The notes: generated by a model from the sequence alone, not told the origin. Positions 25,801 through 39,327 are shown, counted from the first letter of the stretch. The stretch is 64,000 nucleotides of DNA from Montifringilla adamsi (GCA_017590115.1 JAGGNK010010225.1:8110834-8174833); one strand, 5' to 3'. Numbers and translations are program-made.

Positions 25801-28800
25801 GGGGACTCTTCCTTTAGCAGTTTATGAACATTGACTGGAGGACCAGAAGGGACTGCACTAGAGACTGAATCCTTGAAAGGTGGCCATCTGACCCCGGTGC
25901 CACCTTCAAGCAGCAAACAATGAGGAGTTGGGTAAAAGTAAAAAGTCCATGAATGTGGGACTTGGGCTCAGGAAAGCAGTGGTGTATGAACACCTGCCAG
26001 CAGCCAGATGCCAAAAATTGTAAGGCAATAGTTAAAAGCCAGTCAGGAAAGAGACCTTGGGAGATAAAAGATAAAGATTGACAAGGGTGGGAAAATAGAT
26101 AGGCACAATGTGACATCTTGGGACTCACTATCCTGACAGCATGAGAAATGCGGTAATCTGCAGAAAAGGGTTCCTGCATAAAATGAACTTCTGATGGTGG
26201 AACTCAATTTGCTTTCTTGAAACTGTTGAACTGTTGATTTACCAAAATATTGAAATATTAGAGGCCATTGCACTCAAATAATACATTGCTGCTTGCAAGG
26301 AAGAGCTCTAGAGAGTGGTATTGCAGCCGGCCTTCCCCCCAAAAAATATGTGGAGACATAAGTAGTGTTACAGAAACCGCAGGAGGAAATACAGGAGAGG
26401 AGCTGTGATGATGACTGTCTAGCCTGCAGATAGGGCAACAGAGGTCATGGCAGGGATTCTAAGAGTGCAGACACCAAGGAATAAAATGGCAGCAAAGTAA
26501 AGTGGCTTGGAAGCACTCACTGGTGTGTTTAAAGAATGCCTTACATCAAGGACAAGGAGGGTCTTGGTTTTAGTGATGTAAGCAACACCCAGTATCCTAG
26601 ATATCTGTGTTTGGACTATTGTGGTTGGGGAGACAGTCCCAAAAATATGTGGAGGTGACAGGAGAACAGACTGGATGAAAAACCATCAGTACTGGATGAA
26701 AAGTTGTGAACCCGAGAAAAAACTAATGTTAGATGAAGCCTTTGAGACAAGAAGGTATTTGAACACCATGGATCTGGAGTGACTGAGAAAGAAGGAAGGG
26801 GATAAGGCAGCCAGAACCTGGACCCAGAGACCTCTGCATTCGTACTCGAGAATCAGAGACACAACATCAAAATAACATGTACCAGTGTTGGGAAAGATAT
26901 TTAGTCCTAGAAGGAACCAAGTTCATTATGAGGTATTTCCTTAGAAGCTCAGCAGAAGGTCCCCAAACAAAAAGCAAAAATGCAGATGTGAGGAGTCTAT
27001 TAGAATAAGTGCTTTGCTCTGATTGCTACTACCCTGCTTCCCGCGCAAGAGGAAGGAACAGCCCTTGAAGTACATGCCTTTTCCCGGAAATAAGCATTTC
27101 TCTGAATTAGAGAATAGGGAAATAGGAAGAAACATGGTCAGGTGGGAGGAGAAGTGTGGGAGGGCCTCCAGGTGCAGGGAGAGAGATGGGGGAGGAAGCC
27201 CACCACAACTTCAGCAGGAGGTAGGTTCCAGCTTCTGGCAACTGCCCTGTATGGATGACTCCAAGTAAAGCATAAGCTGAGATCAGAGGTTGGCAGGGCA
27301 GCACCTGTGTGTGGTGAACAGTCAGAAGGTCAAGCATATTTGAGTCTAACAAATTCCTGACAGAAGAACTTTTTGTAAACCTTATAGAGATCTGTTTAGA
27401 CAGAGGACAAAGTAATCAGGCTGAAACTGGCCTCCTTTTATGATACATATAAAATCAGGACTTCTTGCTTCTTGGAGAGGCAATTGGAGAAGCAGTTTTG
27501 CTAGTGGCTCTCCCAAAATGAGTTATCTCCTACTTTCACTGCTGTTGCCATCAAGTTGTGAAGCTGCCTGCTTTGCTTCCATTTCAGCTCCTCACAGTTT
27601 GTCTCTCAAATGTTTTATGTACAGATTCGACTACACAAGAAGCACTCAGTTCTCATCAAGTGTAGTCTTGCATGTTTTTATTGAAACTGATAACAATCTC
27701 ATTCCAAAGAGTGGAAACATTATTTCTGACTAATCAGGTCACACAAGATAACTTGCATGATACATTCATTATACAATGATTACTATTAAGCATTGCCCCA
27801 CATGGAGAACATATTCAGCAAACTCACTCAATCCTTTTAATTGTGCCTATAAAAGTGTGTAATGTCCTCATATAGTTGATGCATTGTCATGACCATGGTG
27901 CTCTGGAGGAGAGAGATTCTATTCTTGTGCACTGCTAATTGCTACAATATACCATGGATGTTGCCATAAGTAATAAATTCCTGAAACTACTTCACTGGGA
28001 TTTGGTCTCCTGTATGTTATACTGTAAAAAATCAATGGAATGGCCCCATATATATCTGGGGAAAGAGGCACACTAAATGAATCACATCTTAATTTTCTGA
28101 TACAAAATGACTTGCAGAAAATACTGCTTAACACTGCAATACTGTCTCGGTACTGTCACCCTCACTTACATCATGTATTTTTTCAGATAAACAGGAGTCT
28201 GTTTAGCAGGGTTTCAGCATTTCTGAACAGGCCCTGAAAGGTTGAATCAAAAGGGCTCAGTCCTTCAAAGTTCCTACATAGCTTCCTCTGTGCTCAGATT
28301 CTGTGATTGCTTTACCTCCATGATGCACAAAAAAAAATCACAATTCTTTAAAAACTTTTTAAAGTCATGTTGTTTGTTCTCATAACTCCAAATTTATAAA
28401 ATAAATATTTTCCTTTGTTTCTTCATAGAATGAAAAAAAATGTTAATTTCCTTCTTCATACACAACAAGGCAATTAGTTGTACTCTGCCAGACATGCACA
28501 CCAGTTGTGGGGAAAGAGAAAAGTACAGTCAGAAGTAATTGACATACAAAGCAACAGCTTTATCTTTGTAGCAGTGAGTACAACTACCCCTCACAGTTTC
28601 AAAACTCAGCATTATATTGTTGACCCTTCAAAGCAGCCTGCTCTGAATATCTTTGTTTTGCTCGTTCACTGAGTGGACTCATGATTCTGGGCCAATGAAA
28701 ACTCTTTATTGACATTCTGGGAATGCAATTTATTCCTGAGAAGACACCATGAAGATGGACATGTAAAAGAGTTTTGTGACTGGAATAGTCTTGTAATGCT

Positions 28801-28864
28801 TGGCAGGAATGTGATTTCTTACCTGGCTGTGGTGGAAATAAGCTGCATGCAAACAGTAAATTCT

Positions 28865-28866
<2 letters not shown>

Positions 28867-28921
<55 letters not shown>
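28867..28921. repeat. 55-base T homopolymer
   Basis: An uninterrupted T run of about 55 bases. Neither flank has a recognisable retrotransposon, a TTTATT-type polyadenylation complement or an obvious target-site duplication. A translated frame across it reads as poly-phenylalanine and is an artefact. Its true length is uncertain because such runs are error-prone in sequencing. Confidence 0.9.
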
Positions 28922-28928
<7 letters not shown>

Positions 28929-31275
28929 TAAAGGGGAATTTTGTTTCAGGGCATACAGTCAGTTTCATAGATGATGTTTTCTATAGATAATGTTTCCTCA
29001 CTTGATTTTCCTGCAGGTAAACACACGTACAAAACCAAAACAGGAAAACATGAAAAATTGATTATTGCATGATGACAGCTTTATCTCTTGTTGACTTCTT
29101 GTAATCATGTGCAAGTCATCTTAATGAGAAAGCACATACATCCAGCCACACCTTGCAGTCTGCATAATCACATGCTGGAGTCTTCATGCTTTTTCCCCCC
29201 TCTTATACTGCTTTCCTCAGCATTTGCACCCTGATGAGGACACACAAGACACTGACTGCTGGACTGTCTCAGACCTCAGAGGCCCTTTCAGTCTGGGAGT
29301 CCGAGCCCACCTGCAGCAGCACCATGCACTGACAGCACTACCCCCAGCCTTTCCTGGAGCTCTCACCTCCATAGCATCTGCCAGGTCTACATGTGTTTGT
29401 ATCTTTGCTGCCAAAACCCTTCCAATGTGGGTCATTCCTGACTCACAGTTAGGGTTTGCTGATCAGGAGTTATTAATGGGCAGTGTGTTAGCCCTGAATT
29501 CTCCTGGATACACACCAAGGCTGAAACCCCACTGGGTTGCCAAGTAGTCAACTGCACCCAGAGGAAGATACAGAGAGGATACAGTAAGAGGATAAGTGTA
29601 TTCTCCTTTTCCTCCCCAAGGAGCCCTCTAGTTCTCTTATATGGTAGAGAAGTGGCATAAAGTAGAACAGATGGGCTTGGTAAAAAGCCTGGGACAATAC
29701 TTAAAAATGCCAGTGGAGATGCAGGGGAAAGCACTGTGCCTTTCACTGTCTTCAGGGATTTCTACACAACAGATCTGTTGAGGAAAAGGCAGAGAACTGC
29801 CTGCAAGTTTTTTGTGACCATTCCTATTCAAGGAGACAAGAGAGATGCAAGTTGTACAGGAATACCTGAGTGTGCATTCCAGTTTGCTGAGTTTTATTGC
29901 TGCTGCTGTGGTAAGCATCCAATTTTCACCCAAAAAGGGACATTTTTTTTCATAAGGATCATAAGCCTTAAACATCACTTAAGCAGGGAAGCAAACAGAT
30001 TGATGAGATGCAGTCCCTGAAGATTTTTCCCAGTACCTGAAACTAAGGATAGAATAAAGTAAAACTGGGATTAGAATACAAGTGCTCTTTCTTTAGAATG
30101 TCATGAAGTCCTACAGTACTGGGCCTGCTTAGTTTGCCTCTGCATCAATGTTAAACATTAGCAAGTTACTTCAGTGCTGGGTAGGAACAAAATATGAATG
30201 AGACATCCTTGTACAAACAAAAAGTTGTTAGGAGTGTCTGTACTACACAGCCTGAAATAGAGGTAGATCAGATATAAATGGGGTAAGGAAAGAGGCATAA
30301 AATAATGAGATTCACTGGAATGATGCCAAAAATTCAGATGTTTGCTTCACAGGTGTTCTTCCCATCTTTTCTGAAGAGTTGAATTAGAATAAAATCAGAT
30401 AAAAAGAAAGCAAATTTTGAAATGAGGATGACAAAATAGGAAAGGTGAAAAAAATGAAAAGAAAAAATCAACGAATGAGTGATAAAGAGGTAAAGCAACC
30501 ATTATTACAGAGGCAGCACACAGCAGAGAGAGAGCGATAGAAAAGTAAAGCATTTTCCAAGAATCCACAAACTTTGGTTTTTCTCATCAGCTGGGGTCTC
30601 AGGCTGGCTTCTTCTGGCAGTTTTCTTGTAACAGTGATGAAGAAAGAAGACCACCACCCAGGTCTGCTTGCCCTAAAAATTATGTCTGCATGTACTGAGG
30701 AAAGACAGATGGTAGACTGAGATGCCTCAGTTGTGGGTGAGGGTATATAGACCTATAAAGCACAGAAAAGTTTGAATCAGTTTGTTCTGCAAACTGGTGT
30801 ATAAAAGACAGCAAAGTTAAAAACAAATAAACCCTACTTCATGCATCAAAGCATGGTGGTAACACTATGGCCTTTAAATTAAAAAACCCCAAACCATTGG
30901 ATATTAATCAAATGACTAAAATTTCTGAGTTGGAAAGTAGGTAATAGACCTTTGAGGAGGTTGATAGCCTGACACAAAGGCTGGGAGAACAAGCAGCTGG
31001 GAAAGCTTTTGAGCTCTATGAGCTCCTTTGCCTCAGCATACCCACAACTTTGAGCCCAGGGTACCCTGTTAAGCCAAAGAAATAACTTGACCAGATATTA
31101 GAGAAGGGGACCAAAAAGGAACCCAGCTGGCAGCCCATCATGTTTCTGCCTCTTTTCCTGCTCCTTTTCTGTTCTCCTCATTTTTTGTGTGCTTCTTAAG
31201 GAAAATGTTTAGCCTTGCTGTCCAAGATTAAATATTTTTCAAAAAAAGTTGTGAACCCATGAGAAGAAATTATCT

Positions 31276-31398
31276 TAAAAAAAAACCAACAAAAACAAAA
31301 AAAACCAAACAACACCAAAAAACCAACAAAACAATCAAAACAAAGAAACAAACAAACAAAACAAAGAAAAAAAAAACCACAAGAAAAAACACCAAAAC
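31276..31398. repeat. A/C-rich low-complexity tract
   Basis: About 120 bp composed nearly entirely of A runs broken by C or CC (AAAACC, AACAAA, ACACC) with a few G and T. It is a degenerate (CAAA)n/(CAAAA)n-type tract. Confidence 0.85.
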
Positions 31399-33056
31399 TT
31401 TGCTGCAGTAGGATTAGTATATATTATGCAATGGCTGATCTAACTGTGCTATGTCTTTGCTTTTCTTCAGCCTTTCTCTGCAGGCAAATGCTAGATCTTT
31501 GAAAATCTGAAATACTTTGGAAATCTGAAAGTCTTTGGAAATATTTGCACTCTGGTACCAGATCAGGAAGGCTGTACAGCCATGGTGCTCTCCAAGGTTA
31601 GTTAGTCTTCTTTAGACAGGTTACACTAGGCAATGTTGATGTGGCTCAAAAGTCATCAGCTCAAAGAAAGGATCCCTTTGCTACCTGCATTTTCCTTTTC
31701 TTTGCCTCTCTTCCAAGTGTTTTATCTCTTCTCCTTGTCAAAACAAAACACCAAAACCCCGAGTATTAAGAGTCACTCCACACCCCAAAAATAAATCTTT
31801 TACCATCTCTATCACTATCTAAAAACTATTGCACAGCCATTACTAAGCGGAAAAAATCCCATCAGGTGGTAAGAAGAAAGGAGGAATTGTTTAAGTGAAA
31901 GCTCAGCTCATAGTTCTTCCTTCAGCTCCTGACTTGACTTTGACTCCTGTATCTTCCTCAAAGATGCAAGGAATTTGTAGTGGTGGTTGTTGATGATATG
32001 AGGAAGCAGCTCTGTCCAGCCTGACTGGAGAGCATCATGCCCAATCTTTACACAAGTCTGCTGTCAAGCAGCCATCTGGACTGCCCTCCCACCCTGCCAC
32101 CTGAGAAACACCCCAAAATCCAGACTCTTTGCATTATATCTCGGCGTCTGGCAAGTCTGCCCACAAGAGAGGGAGCCCTGCAATGTTTCAGGCATTCACA
32201 ACCATCCTTTGTTGGACTGGGGCCCAGTGCCAGGATTTGTGCTATCTTCTGCTGGCATGGACCAACATTTGAATCCAACCCTTGATATTTAATTAAGAAC
32301 AGTATTTGGAGCATCTGTTTGCAAAAGCAGTCAGAGTGTATTCAGATAATGAGCACTTTGCAGCATGTTGTGAGGCCATGCATTTTGTTATTTAGAGCTT
32401 TCTTGGAACTGAATTCCCTGCAAATATACACAGAATGAATTAGAAATAGAGTCTAAATGTTCTTTCTTCTTCTGACCCCCAACAGAGTAATGACTGTATG
32501 GAAACGGACACTGCAGAACCACATAGAGAAAATGTCTTGTGAGCCATCTGATAAACCTAAAATTAGAGCACTAGTTTGTCCAAAGAATTGGCTCAGGAAG
32601 TCACATCACTTAAGCTGAACAGAAAAGCATAGAAGGAAGGATGCCAGAGCAGTAAGAAACAAAAAGCATAGCTTGAATTATCCTTCCTTATTCATTATTA
32701 AAGCTTTGATTTGATGAGTTTTTTTTTCTGAGAAGTGGATGATTCTACAAACTACAAGAACATAATTACTGATTTACCCAGTGAATATAATGTTTTACAC
32801 TATGAAAGGTCTATAGAAATTAGATGAGAGTTGTTTCAAAGCACAGGCCATTAAACTCACACACTGTAGAATAGTAGAAATGGTCTCAGCTAGCTTTTGT
32901 TTCTGATTACAGTTTTTGCTGAGCAACAGAACCTGATGGACTGTCATTAACCCAAGGATCTAAAAATGCTGGTTAGTAGATGAATAAACCCTTCTTACTG
33001 CCTTAAACAGCTATTAGTGAATGCCCTTTGACATCTAACTTTGATTCTTACACTCT

Positions 33057-33072
33057 TTTTTTTTTTTTTTTT
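33057..33072. repeat. T homopolymer tract
   Basis: A run of about 16 T residues, no associated element recognised. Confidence 0.75.
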
Positions 33073-34851
33073 GGGAAATTGTGATGAGAACCTTTTTCTT
33101 GTGCTACAGTGCATAACAGAAATGAGGAGGTGGTGAATAAGGTAAAAATAATTTGAGAGATGAGATGTAAAGACATTAAATGCTTTCAGACAGGACTTTC
33201 AAGAAGAGGGTGTGATCATAAACAAGAGATGCTATAACATTTTTGTTAATGATAAAGGACAACCCATGATGGGAATTTAATGGGCTTCGTAATGCATTTT
33301 ATCAGATGTTTTTATGTTCCAAGCTGGTCTCTTTCACAAGGCTGGCAAGCTCTTTCAACATGCTGAGGGAAGTCCAATCTGCAAAGACCAACCACTTACA
33401 AAAAATGAGTGTTGATGAGGTGTAGAAATAAAAAAAATGCAGGAAGACAGGATATAATGACTCCAGCTGCCTGGGTAGGCAGGAGGAAGGAGGGGCAGCC
33501 ATTATCCAAATACAGCTCATTACAAGAGACAGAATGGAAGCAGAGGACCAGACCTCTTGAAAAGGACAACCCAGGAAGGTATCTGCAGGCAGGAGAGTAT
33601 GGGGGCAAGTTTTTAGCAGCATTGAGAAGGGCTCTTTGTGCACTGATGTCTGAGAACCACCTGAGTGCCTGTTCTCTGCAGGGATTGCATGCAAGGACAG
33701 CAAGGGGCTCCTCGGGGGCTGCATTGCATCCTCAGCCTCCCCTGGGAACAGGGGGAAGGCTGATAAACTATGGCAGTAGCCTTTCTTTCTGTCAATAAAT
33801 TACAGGCTGGGGTGTGGCATTTAAAGTGCTCTGTAGGAAGGAAGATGAGAGATCTTTATTTTCAATTATATGAAATGCACACAACAGTTTTGGTATTTAA
33901 ACTGGCATACATTCATAGAGGTGGAGGCATAAGAAATTGAACTCCCATCATGTGTGGCAGACCACTTCAAGGAAACTACAAGAAGATGAGAATTCAGATA
34001 AAGTAGCTTGTTCTTGGAGTTCAGGAATCAGCAACATGTAGAGCAGCTCTTCCTAGGGCCAGATTTCATCTAAGGTTCTTGTTTTCCTGTATCTGAGAGA
34101 CGAAGGAAAGCACCAGATCAGTATGTCCATATGCAGGCATACCCTTTTGCATGCCATGGGTCTATATTCATGGTTTAATGCAGGGGAAACACTCCCTTGC
34201 ACATAAGGAAGGATTTTCTACAATAACACTGGTATCTGGGAATATGACTTCATACTCCCATCTCCTCTGCATGGCTTGAAAGCTGTATGTACTGTCAAAG
34301 TTAAACTGCTTCTTCTTTAAACAAATCATCATCTGTGCTAAAAATTAACTTCATTATGATGCAATGTCAGTATTAGACCTTTTTTATTACTATTAAAGTT
34401 ATTTGCTTACCATTCGTAATTTACTTACATGGACAATTAACTATATCTGCTACTTAATTTGTTTCCAATCGGTTGAATTTCATGATGTGACTAGCATAAC
34501 AGCAGGTTATTTAAGGGTACACATGATGAAATAATAGAAGGAAGTTCATACATTATTTAAAGATTTTCAAAAAATAGCTCTCAAGCTTCTAACCCTCTAA
34601 CTTTTGAAACATTGAAATAAAATGGATGGTTCCTAATAATAGGGTTCTTGATAACTCCCAAATTTCTTGAGCTAGACCACACGGCTGTTTTATAACTAAG
34701 AAACAAATGATATAAAATGACGGATGCAGTGTTTCAGTCCTCCAAAAACTTCCATTCTCATGTGCTCATGTGTCCCATGAATAACACGGTTTTCATAGGG
34801 GAATTACTGCTGCTGGACAACATAACTATAGAAAAGCTTTCCAATATGATA

Positions 34852-35310
34852 AATTTCAGAATCACAGCAATGAGGGCTGGAAAGGAGTCTAAGAGCTCAT
34901 CTAGTTCATCCTTTTGCCTTGTGGCAGAGCCAGCCAGACCTTTTCCACATCCAGCAGATGTTATTAAGGCCACTTTCTGGCCTCCTTGTTTTGTCTGCAC
35001 CCAGCCTTTACAGTTAAACCTTTTTTCTCCTAATATGTAACCTAAGTCTTCCTTGTTGCGTTTGAAGCCCTTTAAGTCTCATTCTCTCCATAGGGAATAT
35101 TCTGATAAATAGTACTTCATTCCACTTTTCCAACCACTTACACATTTCAAGAGGCATCACATTCCCTCTCTAATTCTTCTCCTTGCCTGACAAGATAATT
35201 CCAATCCTTTTAACCTGTGCTTATAAAGCACAGTGTCTGATAACATAGGGTTATATGTTGCTCTCATCCACCAGAACCATGCTCTCCTCAGCCTGTTCTC
35301 CCACCATGCA
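34852..35310 (-). mobile_element. Old CR1 3' fragment
   Basis: The low-coordinate end reads AGAATCACAGCAATGAGGGC followed by GGAAAGGAGTCTAAGAGCTC and CATCTAGTTCATCC, which aligns by eye with the reverse complement of the CR1 3' terminus. Further right, segments resembling CTTCTCC..CTGACAAGATAATTCCAATCC and CTCCTCAGCCTGTTCTCC fit the CR1 3' region in the same orientation. Divergence is high, so this is an old copy; the right boundary is approximate. Confidence 0.6.
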
Positions 35311-37618
35311 AGAGTAAGTTTGACTTTTCTGTTAAATTCATGAGATATTTTAATTAGAAATGGTCATGTTAATTAGTTGATGGCAATTCTCATGATATGT
35401 AAACAATGTAAAGGATGAAATAGAAGTGATTATATGCGAAATACCTCTATTTTTGGTTGACTTTTCAGTGAGACCTACCCCTAGCTGTCCAGTTTTTATC
35501 ATTTCCACAGGAAGAATATGTTTTTACCTCAGTACTTGAATTCCTGGAGCTTATGGTGACTGTAAATTTTTGTTTTCTCTCCTTTCATCAGGACAGATAG
35601 TGCTATCATCCTCCAAGGGTAATATCCCAGTGAAGATCTGCTGAAACAGATCTGAAGATTCAATATCTATTCAAATTTATAATTCTTCTCATGTCAAAAA
35701 AAATTTTTATCTCATTCACAAAAACTGAGATGAGAAATAAGATATTTAAGTAAACTAGCCTGTTATATACTTGCTTAAAAGAGGTTTCCCATGTGTGTTC
35801 TCTTAGAATCAATCACAGAATCCCCTGGTTGGTTGGTTTTTCTGTATTGCATCCTACTGCAAGCATTTAATGTAAGAGAAAAGAGACAATTTTTTCAGGA
35901 GATGTCTAAAAATAAAATGCATTTGGGTTCTTATATTAAAAGATTCTGAATCTTCCTGCAGCTTCTTAGAAATGTTAACCTAGTGGGATATTTCCAAGTG
36001 CTGAGCCGCCTAATTTCATGAGAATCAAGATGAGTTTGGTAGCTAAATACTTGGGCATTTTGGAAAGTCTCTTTAGGACCTGTCAGTGGTCAGGGCAGAT
36101 GTCCAATGCCATTCTTTGAGCGATTTGACTGTTTTGGTTCAGCTCAGTGAGATGAAAGTGCAAAGGACCAAAAGACTTTTCTTAATTTCTTATGCCTTGA
36201 AGGAGCATTTGGCCCAGTTTTGCTTTTTTTTTTTTTTTCCAGAACTCAGCAATACACTATAGCTTACTTTGCAGATTCCAGAGAATTACTAAAAAATTCA
36301 TAACCTAGAAACATAAAAATGTAAACAGTAATGCTGGATTCTGCACTATGCATGAAAATAACTGATGCCAATTCTAAATGTATACTGCTAATCAATGTAA
36401 CTAGATTTGTAGACATTAAAGTGACATCTTTGTCTTTCTTCCAACATGGGAAAATGAAACTACAAGAGGCAAAAACATCTCGCAGCAGAAAACAAACTCA
36501 GTGTTGAAATTGGTCAGTAGTGCTTTCAACAGTCACTTGCTTAATTGTTTCTTGTGCTTTTCTTGTGCTGCTGCCAAGAACAAAGGTCATATTTAATGAC
36601 TGCCTAAATAATTTGCAATATTTTTTAGACTTGGCCTAGAGGTGGCTGATGTGGATCCTTTCATACTTGGTAGGAAAGTCTCAAATGGATTAGCCAGTTA
36701 AAGAAACATTATCCTTCTAAACTGATTCAAATCCTTTCACATCCTCCAAAATACACACTTTTCTTTTTCTTTTTTGTTTCATGTCAGATACTGTAGTGAC
36801 AGCTCAAACAAGGCAACACTGTTTCAAGATTATAGAGCACTCAGGACATCCACATTACCTTTGAAATAAATTTTTGTAAGCCATAATCCTCTGCCAAACA
36901 AAAAAGAATATACGTCATCATAGCATTATTGTAATGACATGACCTTAACGAGGAGTCAGAGACAACAGCAAAAGCTGAGGGCCTAAGTCTTCTCTGTCTT
37001 GTCCCTCAAGCAGAAAATGTCATGACTCCATGACTTAGAAGTAGTGGTTTACCTTCTCTGGTCTAGAAAGTGAAATCCAATACAATCTCATTTTTTTTTA
37101 ATGACAGGACACTCCTGGTATTTACACACCTTTCTCTTCTTGCTTTATTGTGGCCCCGTAGTTGGGCAGTAAACAAAAGGAAAGTCTTTTTTAACAAAGC
37201 ACTTCATGGTGAGGTAAAAGCAGAAGCAAGAATAGAAGAAATGGAATATTAATTTCATAATATCAAGGACAGTCTGAAACAGCCTGTTAGGTTCTCTTAT
37301 CGGTCCCAAAACTGGGGCACATGTGCCATGCTGAGGAGGGTTGGCAGTGGAAAGCATTGGAGCTCAAGATAATGAATTTCATTCCATTATTATGAAAGTG
37401 ACCCTCTACTTTCTGTATTTTCAAAAACACCTCAGTAGGACAGAGGGTGATCACAGAGGTGATGCCTACAGCAGCATTACATGGATACTAAATCAGTTCA
37501 GTTTCCTTCTGTTCTCTTCTCCCGTCAATAAGGGTGTTCCTGGCCCAGAGAACAAATAGGAGCCCTGCATTTTTTAATATTTCTTGCTGTCATTTAAGCC
37601 CATACCATCACAGCTCCA
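35311..37618. other. Gene-poor AT-rich stretch
   Basis: No gene seen. It includes a T-tract at 36224-36238 and several shorter homopolymer runs. Open frames are at most about 70 codons. Confidence 0.6.
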
Positions 37619-38667
37619 TAAAATCACAGAATCACAGAATATGCTGTGTTGGAAGAGACCCAACCCCTGGCCCTGCACAGGACACCCCAAGAATCACACC
37701 ATGTGCCTGAGAGTGCTGTCCAAATGCTTCTTGAACTCTGTCCAGCTTAGTGATGTGACCATTTCGCTGGGGAGCTGTTCCAGTGCCCAATCACCCTCTG
37801 GGTGAAGAACCTTTACCTGACATCCAACCTAAACCTCCACTGACTCGGCTTCATGCTATTTCCTCAAGTCCTGTCACTGGTCACAAGAGTGAAGAGATCA
37901 GTGCCTGCCCCTCCTCTTCCCATTGTGAGGATGTTGAAGACGACAATGAGGTCTCTGCTCAGTCTTCTCCAGGCCAAACAGACCAAATGACCTCATAAGG
38001 CCTCCCCACTCTGATCCTGATGGGTATCTTCCAAATCTGTGCTCTGTCTTCTCCAGGCCAAACAGACCAAGTGACCTCATAAGGCCTCCCCACTCTGATC
38101 CTGATGGGTATCTTCCAAATCTGCATACCCCATGACTGTATGATTCACCATCCTTGTGGCCCTCCTTTGGATGCTTTCTTACAGTTTAATGTCTTTTTTA
38201 TGTTGTGGCACACAAAACTGCCCCCACCCCTCAAGGTGAGGCCAACCCAGTGCAGAGCAGAGCAGGACAATCCCCTCCCTTGCCCAGCTGGCGATGCTGA
38301 TATGCCTCATGCACCCCAGGACACGGGTGGCTCTCCTGCCTGCCAGAGCACTGCTGACTGAGATTCACCTTGCCATCAACCAGGACCCTCAGGTGCTTTT
38401 CCATAGAGCTTCTCTCTAGGCTCTTGTTCCCTGGTCTATACACACAACCAGGAATGTCTTGTCCCAGGTGCCAAATCCCACACTTTGCCTTGCTGAACTT
38501 TATTTGAATTGGTGATTTCCCACCTCTATAATTTGTCAAGGTCTCTCTGCAGAGCCTCTCTTGCCTTTGAGGGAGTCTACAGCTTCTCCCACTTTAGTGT
38601 CACTGGCAAACTTTGGGTCCTGTGTCCAAGACATTAATGAAGATGTTGAAGAGAAGTGGGCGGAAGA
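37619..38667 (-). mobile_element. CR1 LINE, 3' half of reverse transcriptase and 3' UTR
   Basis: This antisense CR1 segment ends at the low coordinate with the AATCACAGAATCACAGAAT tail. Minus-strand translation gives pieces of the CR1 reverse transcriptase C-terminal half in order: FASDTKVGEAVDSLKGK near 38590-38630 (in the place of the family's FADDT catalytic motif, with the first of the two aspartates replaced by serine), then KFSKAKCGIWHLGQ and LRVLVDGKVNLSQQC at 38290-38500, then LGLFGLEKTEQR near 37960-38070. Reading frames shift between pieces and stops occur, so it is inactive. The 5' continuation lies at 39328-39545, beyond an LTR-like insertion. Confidence 0.88.
37957..38124. repeat. 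84-bp tandem duplication inside CR1
   Basis: Copy 1 (37957-38040) and copy 2 (38041-38124) are nearly identical (GCTCAGTCTTCTCC versus GCTCTGTCTTCTCC at their starts, plus an A/G change). The unit covers the CR1 segment that encodes the LGLF-LEK motif, so the motif appears twice in the minus-strand translation. The low divergence between copies compared with the decay of the surrounding CR1 suggests the duplication is much younger than the insertion. Confidence 0.92.
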
Positions 38668-39327
38668 TGGTCCTGGTTTAGGGCAAATTTGGGAGAAAAC
38701 TTCCAAAGTGGTCCCTCTAGAAATCAGATTCAAGCAGTCCCTCTCCCAGCTTGTTTGGGAAAAGATTTCCTTGGAGAAAAGTGGAAAAAACCTGTTTATT
38801 TAACAAGCAAAGTATTCACAAGCATAAAAAAATGAGTAATATTAACAATAAAGGCTCTTGCTGTTCTGAAGAGATGGCAAATTCAGGAATTCCTTTTCAT
38901 GGGGTGTAGCTCAGCTCACTCAGTCTCTTATCAGTCCCTCTGGCATTGGAAAATGCTGGATCCCATGCCCCGGTGGGCCACAGGTGTGAGTTCCTGGTGT
39001 TTTTCTGGGTTTTCAGTCTAGAGCAGGGCTGATCAGTTCCAAGAAAAAGAAAAACCACAGTCCAGGGAACTTCTCTGCCTCAGCTAGCTAAAAACAAAAA
39101 AACCCTAAGTAAAAGCAAAGGAGAGCTCTCTCCTGCTGTCCATACTGCAAACAACACAGTCCATGAGAGAGAATGCAGGGGAGCAAGTGCAGTTTCTGAA
39201 AACAGTTTCTGGGTTTTCTCCCCCCACCTTTCCTCTCAGAGTCAGTTTTAATGGTGCAGAACTTAATATCCAGCATAAACAGAACAGAATATTGGGGATA
39301 CAATCATCATAAAGCCACCCCGGGACA
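38668..39327. mobile_element. Solo-LTR-like insertion within CR1
   Basis: A ~660 bp block interrupts the CR1 reverse transcriptase reading between VPQGPIL (right side, minus strand) and LLFNIFIN (left side). Its ends form an imperfect inverted repeat of LTR type: TGGTCCTGG at 38668 and CCGGGACA ending at 39327, with terminal TG and CA. Possible 4-bp target duplications are AAGA (left) and AGGA (right), one mismatch; a 5-bp reading is also possible if the boundary moves by one base. AATAAA occurs at 38847-38852 on the plus strand and TTTATT at about 38794, so orientation is undetermined. No retroviral coding region is present; it is most simply a solo LTR of an endogenous retrovirus. The family cannot be named without a repeat library. 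Confidence 0.65.

Larger units (their letters stand above)
17367..34851. other. Gene-poor non-coding stretch
   Basis: No gene I can support in 17 kb. It contains a GC-richer block around 18,060-18,330, another around 24,130-24,560, a purine-rich block around 26,040-26,900, and several simple repeats listed separately. Frames of 120-130 codons (for example 17655-18041 on the minus strand) are unrecognised and within chance expectation. Confidence 0.55.

Noticed and set aside
26330..26700. Two copies of CCCAAAAA(A)TATGTGGAG about 300 bp apart, suggesting a direct-repeat element
   Set aside because: Similarity stops after about 18 bases and the intervening sequence shows no LTR or transposon structure.
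28709..28990. 93-codon frame with a poly-phenylalanine run
   Set aside because: It is the translation of the T55 homopolymer.
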